Assembly: GCA_019843655.1 (NCBI GenBank)
Contig: JACDQD010000004.1
Span: 3,410,001-3,474,000 of the forward strand
DNA from: Lethocerus indicus
Taxonomy: Eukaryota > Arthropoda > Insecta > Hemiptera > Belostomatidae
Direction: 5' to 3'
DNA: 64,000 nucleotides
The translations under genes and the position numbers were made by a program. A model generated the notes under the pieces. That model searched no databases and was not told the DNA's origin. It saw only the letters and a list, made by a program, of their open reading frames with translations. Shown here piece after piece: positions 25,801 to 37,215 of this stretch (within the stretch, counting starts at the first letter, position 1; the number at the start of each line of letters is the position of its first letter).

Positions 25801-28800
25801 TTATTTGTAATAAATAACAGACATAGTCAATGGTTATAAGCAGATACAATGATTCTATAGGTCTTGAGACATTTGGTCAATATAATAAAAATGGAATCAG
25901 ACATAATTTACACTTTTAATTTACCCCAAGCTATTGTTGTTTAGGGGAAAGGAAGGTTATATTTGGGGTTATATGTATTCACAGTAGTGTGCTATAAATA
26001 TTATGTATAAAATTCTGTTCAGTTTTTGTTTAAAATTAGAAGTGCAGATTTTAAGAAATATTTATCATTAAGAATATTTTTTATATTATGATTATTTTCT
26101 ATGATTCCACAATTTTTTTCTATATCCATTAACCGGATTTATCTGAAAATATGGAAAATTTTCTTTTTATGCCAGTTACTTTGACTAAGTGAAACATAAT
26201 TTTGTAGTCAAATCATCAGTAACTCGAAGAGACTCCAGATTATATATTTAATTGTTGGCTTTGGATGGATAAGCATGACAAATATTTTTTTAGCTATAAC
26301 TCACTAAAATAGTCCTATGGTTAAACAAAAAAAAATCAAATCTAGATATTCAGGCTACTGATTAAATAGCCAAATCTGTATATTTGTAATAGAGAATATC
26401 AAAATGTTTTGTAATTTGTATATTTTTCATTGTGGTTACGGAATGATTAGTGAATCTGTTCACTACACGAGTCAGCCAATTTTTTAATTGCTTATTTTCA
26501 TTAATAGTAATAAAACAGAATATGGATAAATCATTTAAAAAGTCTGTTCAATGAATTTCTACCAAAGTCATTATAAATAACAGCAGTGAGGTTATAAAGT
26601 CAAATAGTCAATATAATGCAGTGTTGCCAGTAATTTCATTAAGAGTGTCCCCGTAATGAATTTTCCCTGGTTGTTTATAACCTTTTTTTGCTTTTGTATT
26701 ACAGAAACCTCCTAAATATGTGAGGATTCAGAGCAATAAAATGACCCCCAATGTAAGGAACGTTGACCTCGACTCGTTTCACATGGCCCCTTGCGAATGC
26801 GATCCAAATCAGGACAAACCTTGTGGTCCAGATTCTGATTGTTTGAACAGGTATTCATTTTTATATATACATCTGATTTTACACAAAACAAATTATAAGT
26901 AAAAAACGGTAAAGCGGTAACATATCACTTTTTTCTGTGAAATGTGTACTGTTGACATTTCACACTGATGTATTTCCCTTATATTCAAATATGTATCAGT
27001 AATAATGTAAGACAGGAAATCTGCCTTTATGGACAGAACTTGTAGTTTGATAGTACCAGTACACTTATACAAAAAACTGTTTAAAAAGTATTTTAGTAGC
27101 CAGATGACGTGTATATTATGTACTTGATGTTCCCTATTTGTGCTGTGCGCTGATATGAGAAAATTTGAATTTATTATAGCATCTTGTTTATTTATTATCA
27201 TTGTCAATTGAGCAATTTAAACTAAAATTTGTAAAACTGTGCATTGCTGTGATTTAATGGTTGGGGTATCTTTTAACAATTTCGGCTCTATTGTTGTTTT
27301 CCAGGTTATTGATGGTGGAGTGCGATGCTCAGGTGTGTCCAGCGGGTGAACGTTGTTGCAATCAGAACTTTGAGAAAAGATTGTACCCACCATTGGCCCC
27401 ATTCAGGACTGAAACCAGAGGATGGGGGCTCAAAACTCTTGTACCACTGAAGAAAGGTAAACCTATAATAAAATTGGATTGAAATTGTTACACAATTCTG
27501 TTTAAACAGTTTTCAGTATTGAATATTGGATAGAGGATAAGTTATGAGTCTAGGGATATTATTGAAACTGTTTTATTATTTGTGCACTTTTCACCCATAT
27601 TGGTAATATTTAGTAAAATCAAGGCTAGCAATCTTAATATTTTCATGTCAATAATTGTATTAAAAGAAACTTGTAATTATACTTGTATAAATTAATTTTA
27701 ATTTTGTTTTCAGGTGACTTTGTTATCGAATATGTCGGTGAAATGATTGATGAATCTGAATACCAAAAGCGATTGAGCAGAATGCAGAAGAACAAAGATG
27801 AGAACTATTATTTCTTGACTATTGACAAAGACAGGATGTTGGACGCTGGGCCCAAAGGAAATATGGCCAGGTTAGTTTTGTATTCCCTACATTATATTAC
27901 AATATATTGTAATGTCCATTCGTATGTGAGAGGTACCAATCAGTGTTCTTGTGTTATTAAATATTTTGATCAGTATTATTTAAATTTGTAATTTATACGA
28001 TTAATATCAGTGTCATACTGGATAGGTGAACATGAGTGTACTGCTAAACATTAACATTTGAATATAATCAAAAAGATCCACAAAAACTATACAGTTTTTT
28101 GGAGTATATAAATTCAATTTTTTTCAATTGTCAGCCTTATATTATAGAAATTTACAGATCTTTTAACTTGTAAAGTAACATTTTTACCTGGAGGACAAAC
28201 AGCTAAAACAGCGATACCTTCACTGTTAATCTGATTAATCTGATAAAAAATCCACAACTGCCATCATGTTTTTTTTTAATTTAGGAAAAAAATGGTTTTA
28301 TCATTTCATCCATGTTAATAACAGTATAGATAATGCAAAATCTATACAAACACAAATATATAGACCACAGAATGAAATTAAGTTGAGAAAGATCAGCTGG
28401 ACGAAATAACCTGGTTAGAAAAGAATAAAATTTTTTTTTACTTTATAACCATAAGGTAATAAAGTATAAACTGTAAATTTCATTAGTATGTTTATCCCAG
28501 TTGGTATTACTGCAAAGTTATAATCTTTTCCAGGTTTATGAATCATTCTTGCAAGCCGAACTGTGAGACCCAGAAGTGGACTGTTAATGGGGACACGCGT
28601 GTTGGTCTATTCGCGCTGTGCGATATCGCAGCTGATTCGGAACTCGTCTTCAACTACAATCTGGAGACAATTGGCAATACCAAAGTTGAGTGCAAGTGCG
28701 GGGCGCCAAACTGCGTTGGTTTCATCGGAGCCAAACAGCCGAAAGTGGGTATTTCGATTTGAAAATGAAGTTTATAAAACTGTAGTTAAGAAGAGAATTG

Positions 28801-30063
28801 TATAAATCTAGTAAACTTGCTTGTTAGGGTTTAAAGTATTGAAACTGCTGGATGAAGTTAAAGTCTCAATTCTCATTATGAACTTAAAAAAGAAAAGGCT
28901 CTGCAGTTGAGCCTGGGAACCTCAATATAATATAATTTTTTCGAAGGTATATTCTGTATTGTCAGAAGTTAATCATGAAAGAAGTTTTCCCTTGAAGGGA
29001 AAACAGATTTAATACACCAATTTTTTGACAGATTACTTGAGTTTATTATACAATAAACTGGTGTTAAAAAATGGCCAAAAAAAAAGGTAAATGAGACAGT
29101 TGCGAATGCCATAAACATTTCTAATTAATAGTAGTTGTCATACCTTATGTTTGTAAATAGATGTTGTATTTCGTTATTCCATCTTTTATATTGGCATTTC
29201 AAAAACTGTTTTTATATTTGGTGCCACTGCTATTCTAATTTCTAAAGACCGTGTGTTGGAACAGTCGCTTATTTATTTATTTTCCTCCTCTTGAATAGGT
29301 GCAGACTCCAGGGGGTGAGGACGGAAAGCGGAGGAAGAAGAAGAAAAGGCGGGGTCCGAACAAGAACAATGGTTCCAGTGCGAGCTCCTCGGCCGTCGTC
29401 CAGAAGGTGACTGAAGACAGCTGTTTCACGTGCGGTGAGGGGGGCGAACTGCTCCTCTGCGACTACGCCTCTTGTCCTAAAGCTTATCACTTGTCCTGTC
29501 TGGGACTCACCAAACACCCGGCAGGTAAATCCACCAAGCACACTTTCTATCTATCTCTAGTCCCTTAGCGAATTAAACTAATTTTTCATTTAAAAGTCCT
29601 GTCTTATTCTAAAAGAGGATACTTTTTATTTTGTCAATTTTCAAGTCTGTCAACAGGCATTAAAAATTGCTACTTAGGTTACAGAACATAATCTATGCTC
29701 AAAGTATAAATTATTACTTCGAGAACGAAGATTTCCACTATTATTAACTTCCCATATGATCGGTAATACTGTGGGAAGAATCTCTGTTGCCAGGATTTGA
29801 CCCCCTGCTATTCCAGGATTTTTCCTGTGTTAGGAAACCACCCCGGTGGGCTTCTATTGGAAGGGATTTTCCCGAACCCTTACTGGTTCTATCAACAATG
29901 TCCGACACAGAAAAAATCCCAGAATAGCAGAAATTCAAAGTAGTGATATAGAAGATGTTCAAACTCTGGATAAGGTTTATTTATTACAGATAAACAGGGC
30001 CATTTTACATTCATTGCAAATTCACACCTAAGATAAATAAAAAACCCAGAAGTGGCCAAGGTA

Positions 30064-30114
<51 letters not shown>

Positions 30115-31344
30115 TATATATAAGTAGTTCAAATCCTTCAACTACTTTTATAATACCTAAACAGTTTCAGGAGTTGAAAAACCATTGAACAGTCCAAACT
30201 GTATAGTATTGAATTATTTAGTTTTGGAATTAATTTTTAAAAACTTGTGCCAAACAGTAATGAAAACAAAACCTTTCCCTGATGAAGAATCCTTCTCATT
30301 CCTCCTTTTACACACCACAACCCCCCCCCCCACCATTTTATTACCGTTAATTTACCAATTATCGATTGTTGTTTCGGCAGGTGGGTGGGTGTGCCCGTGG
30401 CACCAGTGCAGTGTCTGCAGTGGGACCAAAGTGCAGCGTTGCACCCTGTGCATCAACTCCTACTGCAGCGACCACGCTGAAGGAAACATAACAGTACACA
30501 GGACCTACGGCCTACTCTGCTACAACCACAACATGGTCAGCATTTAAATTATAATATAAATTATTATAATTATAACAAGTCTGCACGAGTTTCTTCCTAT
30601 TCGATCGGTAGACATTTTCAATGATGGCCTAATGAATGAAAAGCTAAACAATTTAAAATGTTTAAAGTTATATATTTTATCTATAAAAAAGGCCCGACAT
30701 TAATCACATTAATTCTTAAGTAAATTAATAATTAATAGAACGAATAAAACTGTTAATAGGGTAAAACTGTTTTCCAAAAAAGATGCGGAGTTTAAAATTA
30801 ATTTTCAATCGATATTTTTTTATTGGAGACAAAATAGTCATTGAAACGTTTTTTAAAATTTCTGATAGGCTATAATATGAATGTTGTATTGTTAGTTAAT
30901 AAATTTAGCGGTTAACAATTGTTTCATCATTTCATCCCCGTTTCTCTTTGTTTCATATTATGTAGAAAGAATTTTAATAATAAAAACCGATTTTTATTAA
31001 ATAAGACTACGATCTATTTCATATAAGAAATAAGTTAAAATTAAATAGACTTTTAAAGAGTAAAAGTAAGTAGAGAGAAAAGAACAAATTTCAACAATTC
31101 AAGTGGTGAGATATCTTCGCATCCCGGTTACAAGTTTTATTATACGGTTTTATATATTTTCTGTTGTATACAGTCTGACAGTGGGTCTGACTGGAGCGAC
31201 AAGCTGGGCAGTTCTGAAGAGGAGGTGAAACCGCAAAAGAAAAGAAGAACGGCGAGCATCACTGGAGGAGGTTACACCAACGGCGGCGGCGGCGCCAACA
31301 ACCTGTCTGGTACCACGAGGAGCACTCAACTCCAAGAAGCCTGA
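13460..31344 (+). CDS. NSD: NSD-family histone H3K36 methyltransferase (complete, 20 coding exons)
   Basis: A nuclear SET-domain enzyme expected to mono- and dimethylate H3K36, related to human NSD1-3 and fly Mes-4. Coding exons: 13460-14156, 14758-14909, 15485-15594, 16261-16525, 17998-18434, 19162-19292, 20189-21884, 22340-22441, 22656-22862, 23668-23796, 24124-24280, 24527-24677, 25298-25432, 26705-26850, 27305-27456, 27714-27870, 28534-28744, 29299-29524, 30381-30535, 31174-31344. All use GT-AG and every phase matches. Domain order by approximate residue: PWWP 205-290, HMG-like 515-560, PHD cluster from 605 and 1165-1345, PWWP 1350-1410, AWS-SET-postSET 1480-1680, PHD/C5HCH 1710-1805. The summed length is 3n+1: exon 7 contains a frame break, treated separately. 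The start is the first ATG after the last upstream acceptor that opens the long frame. The 3' exons are partly duplicated downstream. Confidence 0.93.
15485..19292 (+). CDS. NSD: NSD exons 3-6: linker, basic region and HMG-like segment
   Basis: Exon 3 (15485-15594) carries [15 protein letters not shown], the helical tail of the PWWP domain. Exon 4 (16261-16525) is proline-rich with a basic [11 protein letters not shown]. Exon 5 (17998-18434) holds basic and serine-rich linkers, then [17 protein letters not shown] and [19 protein letters not shown], which resembles an HMG-box helix pair. Exon 6 (19162-19292) continues with [11 protein letters not shown]. The HMG assignment is from pattern only; NSD2 has an HMG box in a comparable place. 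Confidence 0.75.
16800..16930 (+). pseudogene. Tigger/pogo-like transposase relic in NSD intron 4
   Basis: One frame reads [19 protein letters not shown], closely resembling the conserved start of a DDE segment in Tigger/pogo transposases (a K.R.TVLLC.N..G..K pattern followed by a P-rich strand). The following [12 protein letters not shown] fits loosely. Flanks show no other transposase motif or terminal repeats, so this is a short relic, not a gene. Confidence 0.4.
19833..19868. repeat. (TA)n microsatellite in NSD intron 6
   Basis: About 18 TA units, slightly interrupted at the 3' end. Confidence 0.95.
20189..21884 (+). CDS. NSD: NSD exon 7: first half of PHD1, AT-hooks and long acidic insertion
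   Basis: The exon opens with [17 protein letters not shown] and HFHVECAM, the first zinc-ligand set of PHD finger 1. The second half ([10 protein letters not shown]) comes only in exon 8, so about 540 residues interrupt the finger. The insertion has AT-hook-like [13 protein letters not shown], then acidic runs, an 18-bp minisatellite (EEEKEK units, 20,733-20,812) and a 30-bp minisatellite ([10 protein letters not shown] units, 20,861-20,950). It ends in an Ala/Ser/Thr-rich and charged tail. The first part is open in the frame starting at 20,191 until TAA at 20,962; the remainder is open one frame over from 20,720 to the donor at 21,885. One base is surplus. Confidence 0.85.
20733..20950 (+). 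repeat. Coding minisatellites: 18-bp units then 30-bp units
   Basis: GAGGAAGAAAAGGAAAAG repeats about four times. After a spacer of about 48 bp, a 30-bp unit (starting GAAGTGGAGGGAAAGGAAGA) is repeated exactly and then degenerately. The best-coding frame differs between the two blocks, placing the frame break between about 20,813 and 20,861. Confidence 0.9.
22340..24280 (+). CDS. NSD: NSD exons 8-11: PHD2-PHD4 cluster
   Basis: Exon 8 (22340-22441) has [10 protein letters not shown] and [16 protein letters not shown]. Exon 9 (22656-22862) has [24 protein letters not shown] and [13 protein letters not shown]. Exon 10 (23668-23796) has [14 protein letters not shown] and [10 protein letters not shown]. 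Exon 11 (24124-24280) has [17 protein letters not shown] and [13 protein letters not shown]. Cys/His spacing follows NSD PHD fingers closely. In the family these fingers help chromatin targeting. Exon 11 then starts the second PWWP with [12 protein letters not shown]. Confidence 0.92.
24527..25432 (+). CDS. NSD: NSD exons 12-13: second PWWP domain and helical linker
   Basis: Exon 12 (24527-24677) begins with [15 protein letters not shown], giving the R-WWPA signature with the end of exon 11, and continues with [20 protein letters not shown]. Exon 13 (25298-25432) encodes [17 protein letters not shown], the alpha-helical tail that follows PWWP2 in NSD proteins. Confidence 0.92.
26705..28744 (+). 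CDS. NSD: NSD exons 14-17: AWS, SET and post-SET catalytic domain
   Basis: The AWS cysteines are in [20 protein letters not shown] (exon 14) and [18 protein letters not shown] (exon 15). SET begins with [15 protein letters not shown], then [15 protein letters not shown] (exon 16), [16 protein letters not shown] with the AdoMet-binding NHS motif, [13 protein letters not shown], and ELVFNYNLE with the catalytic tyrosine (exon 17). The post-SET reads [11 protein letters not shown]. All core catalytic and AdoMet-binding residues I can check are present, so an active methyltransferase is expected. Confidence 0.95.
29299..31344 (+). CDS. NSD: NSD exons 18-20: PHD5, C5HCH and C-terminal tail
   Basis: Exon 18 (29299-29524) has a lysine/arginine tract, then [14 protein letters not shown] and [12 protein letters not shown]. 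Exon 19 (30381-30535) has [24 protein letters not shown] and [10 protein letters not shown], the C5HCH module that pairs with PHD5 in NSD proteins. Its donor is GTCAGC, which is weak; reading through instead gives three more codons and a stop at 30,547. Exon 20 (31174-31344) encodes an acidic-serine and basic tail with a Gly/Asn-rich end and TGA at 31,342. Confidence 0.88.
29776..29925 (+). repeat. SINE-like dispersed repeat, copy 2, in NSD intron 18
   Basis: GGAAACCACCC and AACCCTTACTGGTTC occur in the same order and approximate spacing as at 1.5-1.7 kb. A B-box-like GGATTTGACCCC lies at the left end. Class not proved. Confidence 0.4.
30069..30112. repeat. (TA)n microsatellite in NSD intron 18
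   Basis: About 22 uninterrupted TA/AT dinucleotides. Confidence 0.95.
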
Positions 31345-32670
31345 GCTGTTATCCCGGTCCTCTTTCTATTTGATCTACTTCTCCTTTGTATATATTTTTA
31401 AGGGTGGAAAAAATATATAATAATAATATATATTTTATACTGTTGACAAATAACTATAAATCTGGGAGTGCGACAACATTGATTGCGACAACATTGATGT
31501 CCGCCCGGCTAGCATTATCCCAGGGACGGACTTTTTTTCAGTCCTGAAATATTTGTAAGTTGATTTTAATTCATTTTTACGAGAAAATGAAAGAGAGAAA
31601 AGTTTATATAGAATTTTTTAATTATCGATTGTTGAATTTCCTTTTATTTTCCTCTTAATTTAAGAATAACAGATTATAAATCGGTTGATATTTTGAGAAA
31701 CTTTTTTAATTGTAGGATCAAATTATTATGTATTGTGTATCATTTATTGCGATGAATTATAAAATGAATGAAAGATGAACGGACAGGTCCACCATTCATC
31801 ATCCACTTCTCGATATCTGTTATTTATTTAAGATTCTTTTTTTCTTTTCTTAATTAATGAGTGTGTATCTATCTATATACCAATTATAAATAGAAGTTAG
31901 TTATTTAATTTTGATATATACGCATACCTTCCTTTGTACAACAAACATCTCCTTTATAAAGTTGTCAAAGACTCGGTGTAAATTTACTGGAAAATGTTCT
32001 GCCGGGTCAAATTTGTTTTAAATAGCTGCGTACAACACTTTATTGTCTTATGTTAAGTATTTCTTTTGTTATTTGTTTTATAAACTTTGAAGATTACCTG
32101 AAAATTTAAATTTGAAAAGAAATTTATAGACATTGAAAATGTGTAATATATGAAATTGTACAGCATTAAAGTTAATATATTCTAATTTGAGATTTATTGT
32201 GTACAAAATAAAATAAAGATAGTAAAGAATTGGGGGGAGCAGTATACCGGATGAATTTACGTTCATTTTTCCAACCCCCCTGCAAGACTGCAGTTTAACC
32301 TGAAAAGCTTAGTTTTTAAAATATAAATCAGTGAAGAAAATGTTAGAACTTATTTAAAGAATTCTCTCTTCAGAGAAAAAGTTTGTTATTCGTATCACAG
32401 TTTAAATTGTATAGTAAAGTAAAGTCACGCATGTTATAATTGAATCTAAGTGTTAGGTATCTGAATATTGTTTTTCTTTTAAGGCCACTGAGACGGGACA
32501 GATATTTTAAGAAGTAAGGTGCATCTTGTTGGACATTATGTTCGTTCTGTAACATGAATATCTGATTTGGTTGATTATTTTTTTTTTAGGTATGAATTGA
32601 TGCATTATGTTGTAGCGATTGTAAGTTACAGATGTGTTAGATAACCAATAAAAGAAATTATATATAAATA
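31345..32670 (+). terminator. NSD 3' UTR with candidate polyadenylation signals
   Basis: AATAAA hexamers lie at 32,207-32,212 and 32,647-32,652 downstream of the NSD stop. Either could end the transcript. This segment (31,259-33,000) is present once; its counterpart is missing from the downstream duplicate. Confidence 0.35.
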
Positions 32671-33000
32671 TTATAAGAAAACTTTTACCAATTACAATCT
32701 TGACGTCATTTCTTTCCTTACCAGAAAATTTGTTTTAAAAAAATTTTACAGTTAACAATATAATATCAAATTACACTATATAAAAAAAATGTAGAACATT
32801 ACTTTCAACTTGCAACATAAACTAAACTAATTCTAATTCGTAGAAAAAATGTATTTTAATTGACTCTGAAAAATCTGTAGGAACTTTATGCACAAGAGAA
32901 CTTTGTCACAAGAAAAGAAAAGAAATAATACAAATTTATTTTGCAACAGATGAAGAAAAGATATTGTGGTGGCATGTATGTGTCTCTTGAGAACTAGAGC

Positions 33001-33403
33001 AGTTAAATCTGGTATTCCGGTATCACATTATATTAGAAATGTTACACATTTTACATGCCAATAATTTACACTGTATCAAGCATTTATATAACCCTATACA
33101 AATTAATAGCATTCATTACTTTTTCAAAATAATAACACATTTAGTAGGAGGTAAAAGTTTGCCCATGGGCATCGTAATTAACTAACAATATTAAGTGCTA
33201 CTTGTACACTATTATCACAATAATAGCTGATATTCAGCTTTCAATTTCTTTCAACTGTTTCATACAATCCTTGTGCACTTTAGCAGTTTTCCTCATGTAG
33301 CAAACAAACATTGTTTATCATTTTGTCCACCAAATAGTGGAGCCATCTAACATTTGTTTTGGGCACGAACAGTTCCCAGTTGTTTCTAGAAAATTACCAA
33401 ATT
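33001..33403 (-). pseudogene. Duplicated, frameshifted copy of haspin last exon
   Basis: Reading on the minus strand from the acceptor at 33,387-33,386, this copy repeats haspin exon 12 (34,652-34,454) almost exactly. It carries a 4-nt insertion (AAAC on the + strand near 33,307) that shifts the frame, plus small changes near the stop. The similarity extends through the 3' flank to 33,001 and through about 18 nt of intron to 33,403. There it joins NSD exon 19 sequence directly. It has no upstream haspin exons and is non-functional as a kinase exon. Confidence 0.9.
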
Positions 33404-34307
33404 TGTCTGCAGTGGGACCAAAGTGCAGCGTTGCACCCTGTGCATCAACTCCTACTGCAGTGACCACGCTGAAGGAAACATAACAGTACACAGGACCTAC
33501 GGCCTACTCTGCTACAACCACAACATGGTCAGCATTTAAATTATAATATAAATTATTATAATTATAACAAGTCTGCTGCACGAGTTTCTTCCTATTCTAT
33601 CGGTAGACATTTTCAATGATGGCCTAATGAATGAAAAGCTAAACAATTTAAAATGTTTAAAGTTATATATTTTATCTATAAAAAAGGCCCGACATTAATC
33701 ACATTAATTCTTAAGTAAATTAATAATTAATAGAACGAATATTATAAACATTTACAAATATTTTATGCAGTAGGGTAAAACTGTTTTCCAAAAAAGATGC
33801 GGAGTTTAAAATTAATTTTTAATCGATATTTTTTTATTGGAGACAAAATAGACATTCAAACATTTTTTAAAATTTCTGATAGGCTATAATATGAATGTTG
33901 CATTGTTACTTAATAATAAATTTAGCGGTTAACAATTGTTTCATCATTTCATCCCCGTTTCTCTTTGTATTATATTATGTAGAAAGAATTTTAATAAAAA
34001 CCGATTTTTATTAAATAAGACTACGATCTATTTCATATAAGAAATAAGTTAAAATTAAATAGACTTTTAAAGAGTAAAAGTAAGTAGAGTGAAAAGAACA
34101 AATTTCAACAATTCAAGTGGTGAGATATCTTCGCATCCCGGTTACAAGTTTTATTATACGGTTTTATATATTTTCTGTTGTATACAGTCTGACAGTGGGT
34201 CTGACTGGAGCGACAAGCTGGGCAGTTCTGAAGAGGAGGTGAAACCGCAAAAGAAAAGAAGAACGGCGAGCAGTTCAATCCGCTATTCCGGTATCACATT
34301 ATATTAG
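33404..34307 (+). pseudogene. Duplicated, truncated copy of NSD exons 19-20 and intervening intron
   Basis: From 33,404 the sequence matches 30,412 onward with few changes: most of exon 19 (33,404-33,527), the intron, and exon 20 up to GGCGAGCA at 34,265-34,272. After that it switches to haspin 3' flank. The exon 20 copy (acceptor at 34,186-34,187) still reads [17 protein letters not shown] but ends in a new short tail and TAG at 34,305. The exon 19 copy lacks its acceptor and the first 31 bases. The copy could serve only as an alternative terminal exon, if used at all. Confidence 0.9.
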
Positions 34308-34453
34308 AAATGTTACACATTTTACAAGCCAATAATTTACACTGTATCAAGCATTTATACAACCCTATACAAATTAATAGCATAGTAATGCTACTTTTTT
34401 CAAAATAATAACACATTTAGTTGGAGGTAAAAGTTTGCCCATGGGCATCGTAA

Positions 34454-37215
34454 TTAACTGACAATATTAAGTGCCACTTGTACACTATTATCACAGTCCA
34501 ATATCCAGCTTTCGATGTCTTTCAACTGTTTCATACAATCCTTGTGCACTTTAGCAGTTTTCCTCATGTAGCAAACGTTGTTTATCATTTTGTCCACCAA
34601 ATAGTGGAGCCATCTAACATTTGTTTTGGGCACGAACAGTTCCCAGTTGTTTCTAGAAAATTACGAAATTCCGTGGTTTAAAAAAAGAAAATTAGTTAGA
34701 GACTAAGCTAGACTAGACGTGGATGCGTTATAGTTACCCGACATCTTCTTTCATGTGCCTATAAATATCAAACTGGTAGTCGCCAGTGGCTGTGAACATT
34801 TCAGGATCCTTACCGATGTCATTGTAGATCCGTTTGTTCGATACTTTGATACTCGAAAGTGTGTAATCAATTATAGTACCCTGAAAACAATACAACAATA
34901 TAACTAATCGCAATGAGTAAAAGTTCAAATACGTCTCATGTCAACCACTGTAAACCCTATTCACAGCGCTCGATGCATTATTTCAATACAATTTTGTAAT
35001 TATTCTATTTTGAATCTTTGTTTACCTTCACTCCAACAGTTTTTATCCCGTACGTCTCTCCGTTCAAAGTAAATTCAATGCTGCGTTCAGTCGATTTCGA
35101 TACAAGAACATTGCCCCAATGCAAATCTCTGTGCTCGAATTCAAATGCACTCTCCGCCACTGCTAAACTGCAAACGACCTGGACAGAAAAAAAAGGTTAC
35201 ATCTTACCAAATTTAAAATAAATCGATGCCAAATTTTGATCCTTTCGGTTGAGGACTCAATTATTTATAACGGTATAATATAAATTGGCGCATCGGTGTA
35301 AGTGTTGAGGGGAAAATTTAAGGACCTGTTTAAAAACGGATAGTGCTTGAGAGGCGGTCGAAAACTTGTAGTTCTCGAGATCTGTACCGCCATTGCCCAG
35401 TTCCAGCACCAAATAGAGCTGGTCATCTTTGAAAATTTCAGGCGAATCATTCTCCGAGCCTAGGAAAACAACAGTAATAAAGGGCAATATATTAATGCGA
35501 TTCTTTTTTTTAATCGCTTAATGTTTGCAATTATTTTGGGATAAATGCCTACCTTTCAGCTCATCGTATTGGTCCCAAAGTTGGACGAGTCTGTCTGGGT
35601 ACCTCCCTTCGATCAGCCAAGAGCGTTTCATCTCCATGAAACCAGAGCTCATCCAGTCTTTGCCTTCGTTCCTCAGAGAATCGAGGACACTGTAAAATAA
35701 CCACTCAAATTAGTAAATTTCGAAAACACGCCCCAGAACGCTGACCGCGCATGCAGGAGCTGCGGTCTCAGTTGAAGTATTTCAAATTATTTATAACAGA
35801 GAATATACGTCTTACGATGAAATTCGCGTTATCCTTAAAATATAATTTTTGAAAACTAGTAAAATAATAATTGGAATGTGGTATACGATGCTATAAAGAA
35901 ATTGGTTTATCGTTTTATTTATCATACGGCGGACGAACTTACAATGAAATAATGAGCTCGGAGTACACTTCAGAATAGCGTTTTTGAGGTTCCCCGTTGA
36001 CTTTGAAATCGCCTTCGATCGGTATTATCTTGAGAACATTATTTCTCCCATCTTGGTCCAAAATGAAAACCTCCCCGAAAACACCCTCGCCGATTTTTCT
36101 GCACTTTTCCAATGAGCTGCAAAAGCGAAACTGTTTTGTTTTAAATTCAAACGTAAATTTGAAGTTAATTTGTCACAATTAATTGAATTGTAATGATTCG
36201 ATTGTTTTTCTACGACGTTCTCTGAAAACGAAGAAAAAACGAGAAAATATCCGAAGGACTTTCTCTTTTTCGATCCCCAACGCGCTACGGAAGTTTTCCC
36301 ATTAAATTTCAGGCCAGAGTGAGTGATTCAATTACGCCAATTCGAATTACGCGAACTTAAAATTACAGCACTTAAATCCCGAGAACTTCACTTAGACATT
36401 TAGTAAAACATGTCAAAAGCGCCATCACTGGGTGGTTTCTTTATCAAGACTAACACGCGGAAATAAATACATGTATCAATTACACCCATAACTGTATAAA
36501 TTGATTGTGCAAAAATAAAACAGTTAAAAACAAAATAAATAAAAAAGACATTTAAGACGTTTCCCGTCTCATATTACGACAAATCGAGGACACGAAAATG
36601 TTTCTCAGAATCGGGTTTATATTAGAGATTTATTTAGGGGTAAGATCTTCTCCGTACCCGCTCGATTATTTGGACCAAAGTAAAATCGGTTTCGAGTCAT
36701 TTTTGAAGAGAAAAGTTGGACAAAAGAGGTTTAATTGTAAACGGAGGCCTACCCATCTCCCACCAATTGGCCGAAGCTGCAGGGATCGTCCTGCTTGCAA
36801 AGCCCCAACAACAGTTCCTTATAGTCGGTGTCTTCGCTCTCTGGAAAGAAAACCGATTGCAAACTGCATACAATTGTAATAAAACGGAAGAATTCAATAC
36901 GCTCTCAGTGTATTGGCAAACAATAACATCGAGAATTACATTTTTATCAGTTCGTGCAAATGATCGTTTACATAAATCTTTCTTAACAGTTGCCGAAATA
37001 AGAAAAAATTATTATTTTAAAAAAGTTATTTCTACCTTTGACCGGAAAATCAAAATGCGTTCGTGAAATCCTGTTGTTCCTAACAGGTTTCGGCAATAAG
37101 CCGGCAGTGTTGGCAACTTGATTTTCGCAGTTGAGATTCAAAATTGACAGTCGCCTGCTGACATTTTCCAGTGCGTTTTGTGCGCCCTCCAGGTCTCCCA
37201 TCCAATTTATCTTGC
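34454..37215 (-). CDS. Haspin: Haspin exons 5-12: kinase domain
   Basis: Exons 5-6 lead into the kinase and carry LGLCKQDDPCSFGQLV, a segment found just before the haspin kinase fold. Exon 7 has the P-loop and the ATP-binding lysine. Exon 8 has MEMKRSWLIEGRYP and LVQLWDQYDELKG. Exon 9 is the hinge. Exon 10 has the catalytic Asp in HRDLHWGN. Exon 11 has the metal-binding Asp in IIDYTLS. Exon 12 has RWLHYLVDKM. Every expected catalytic residue is present. Confidence 0.95.
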
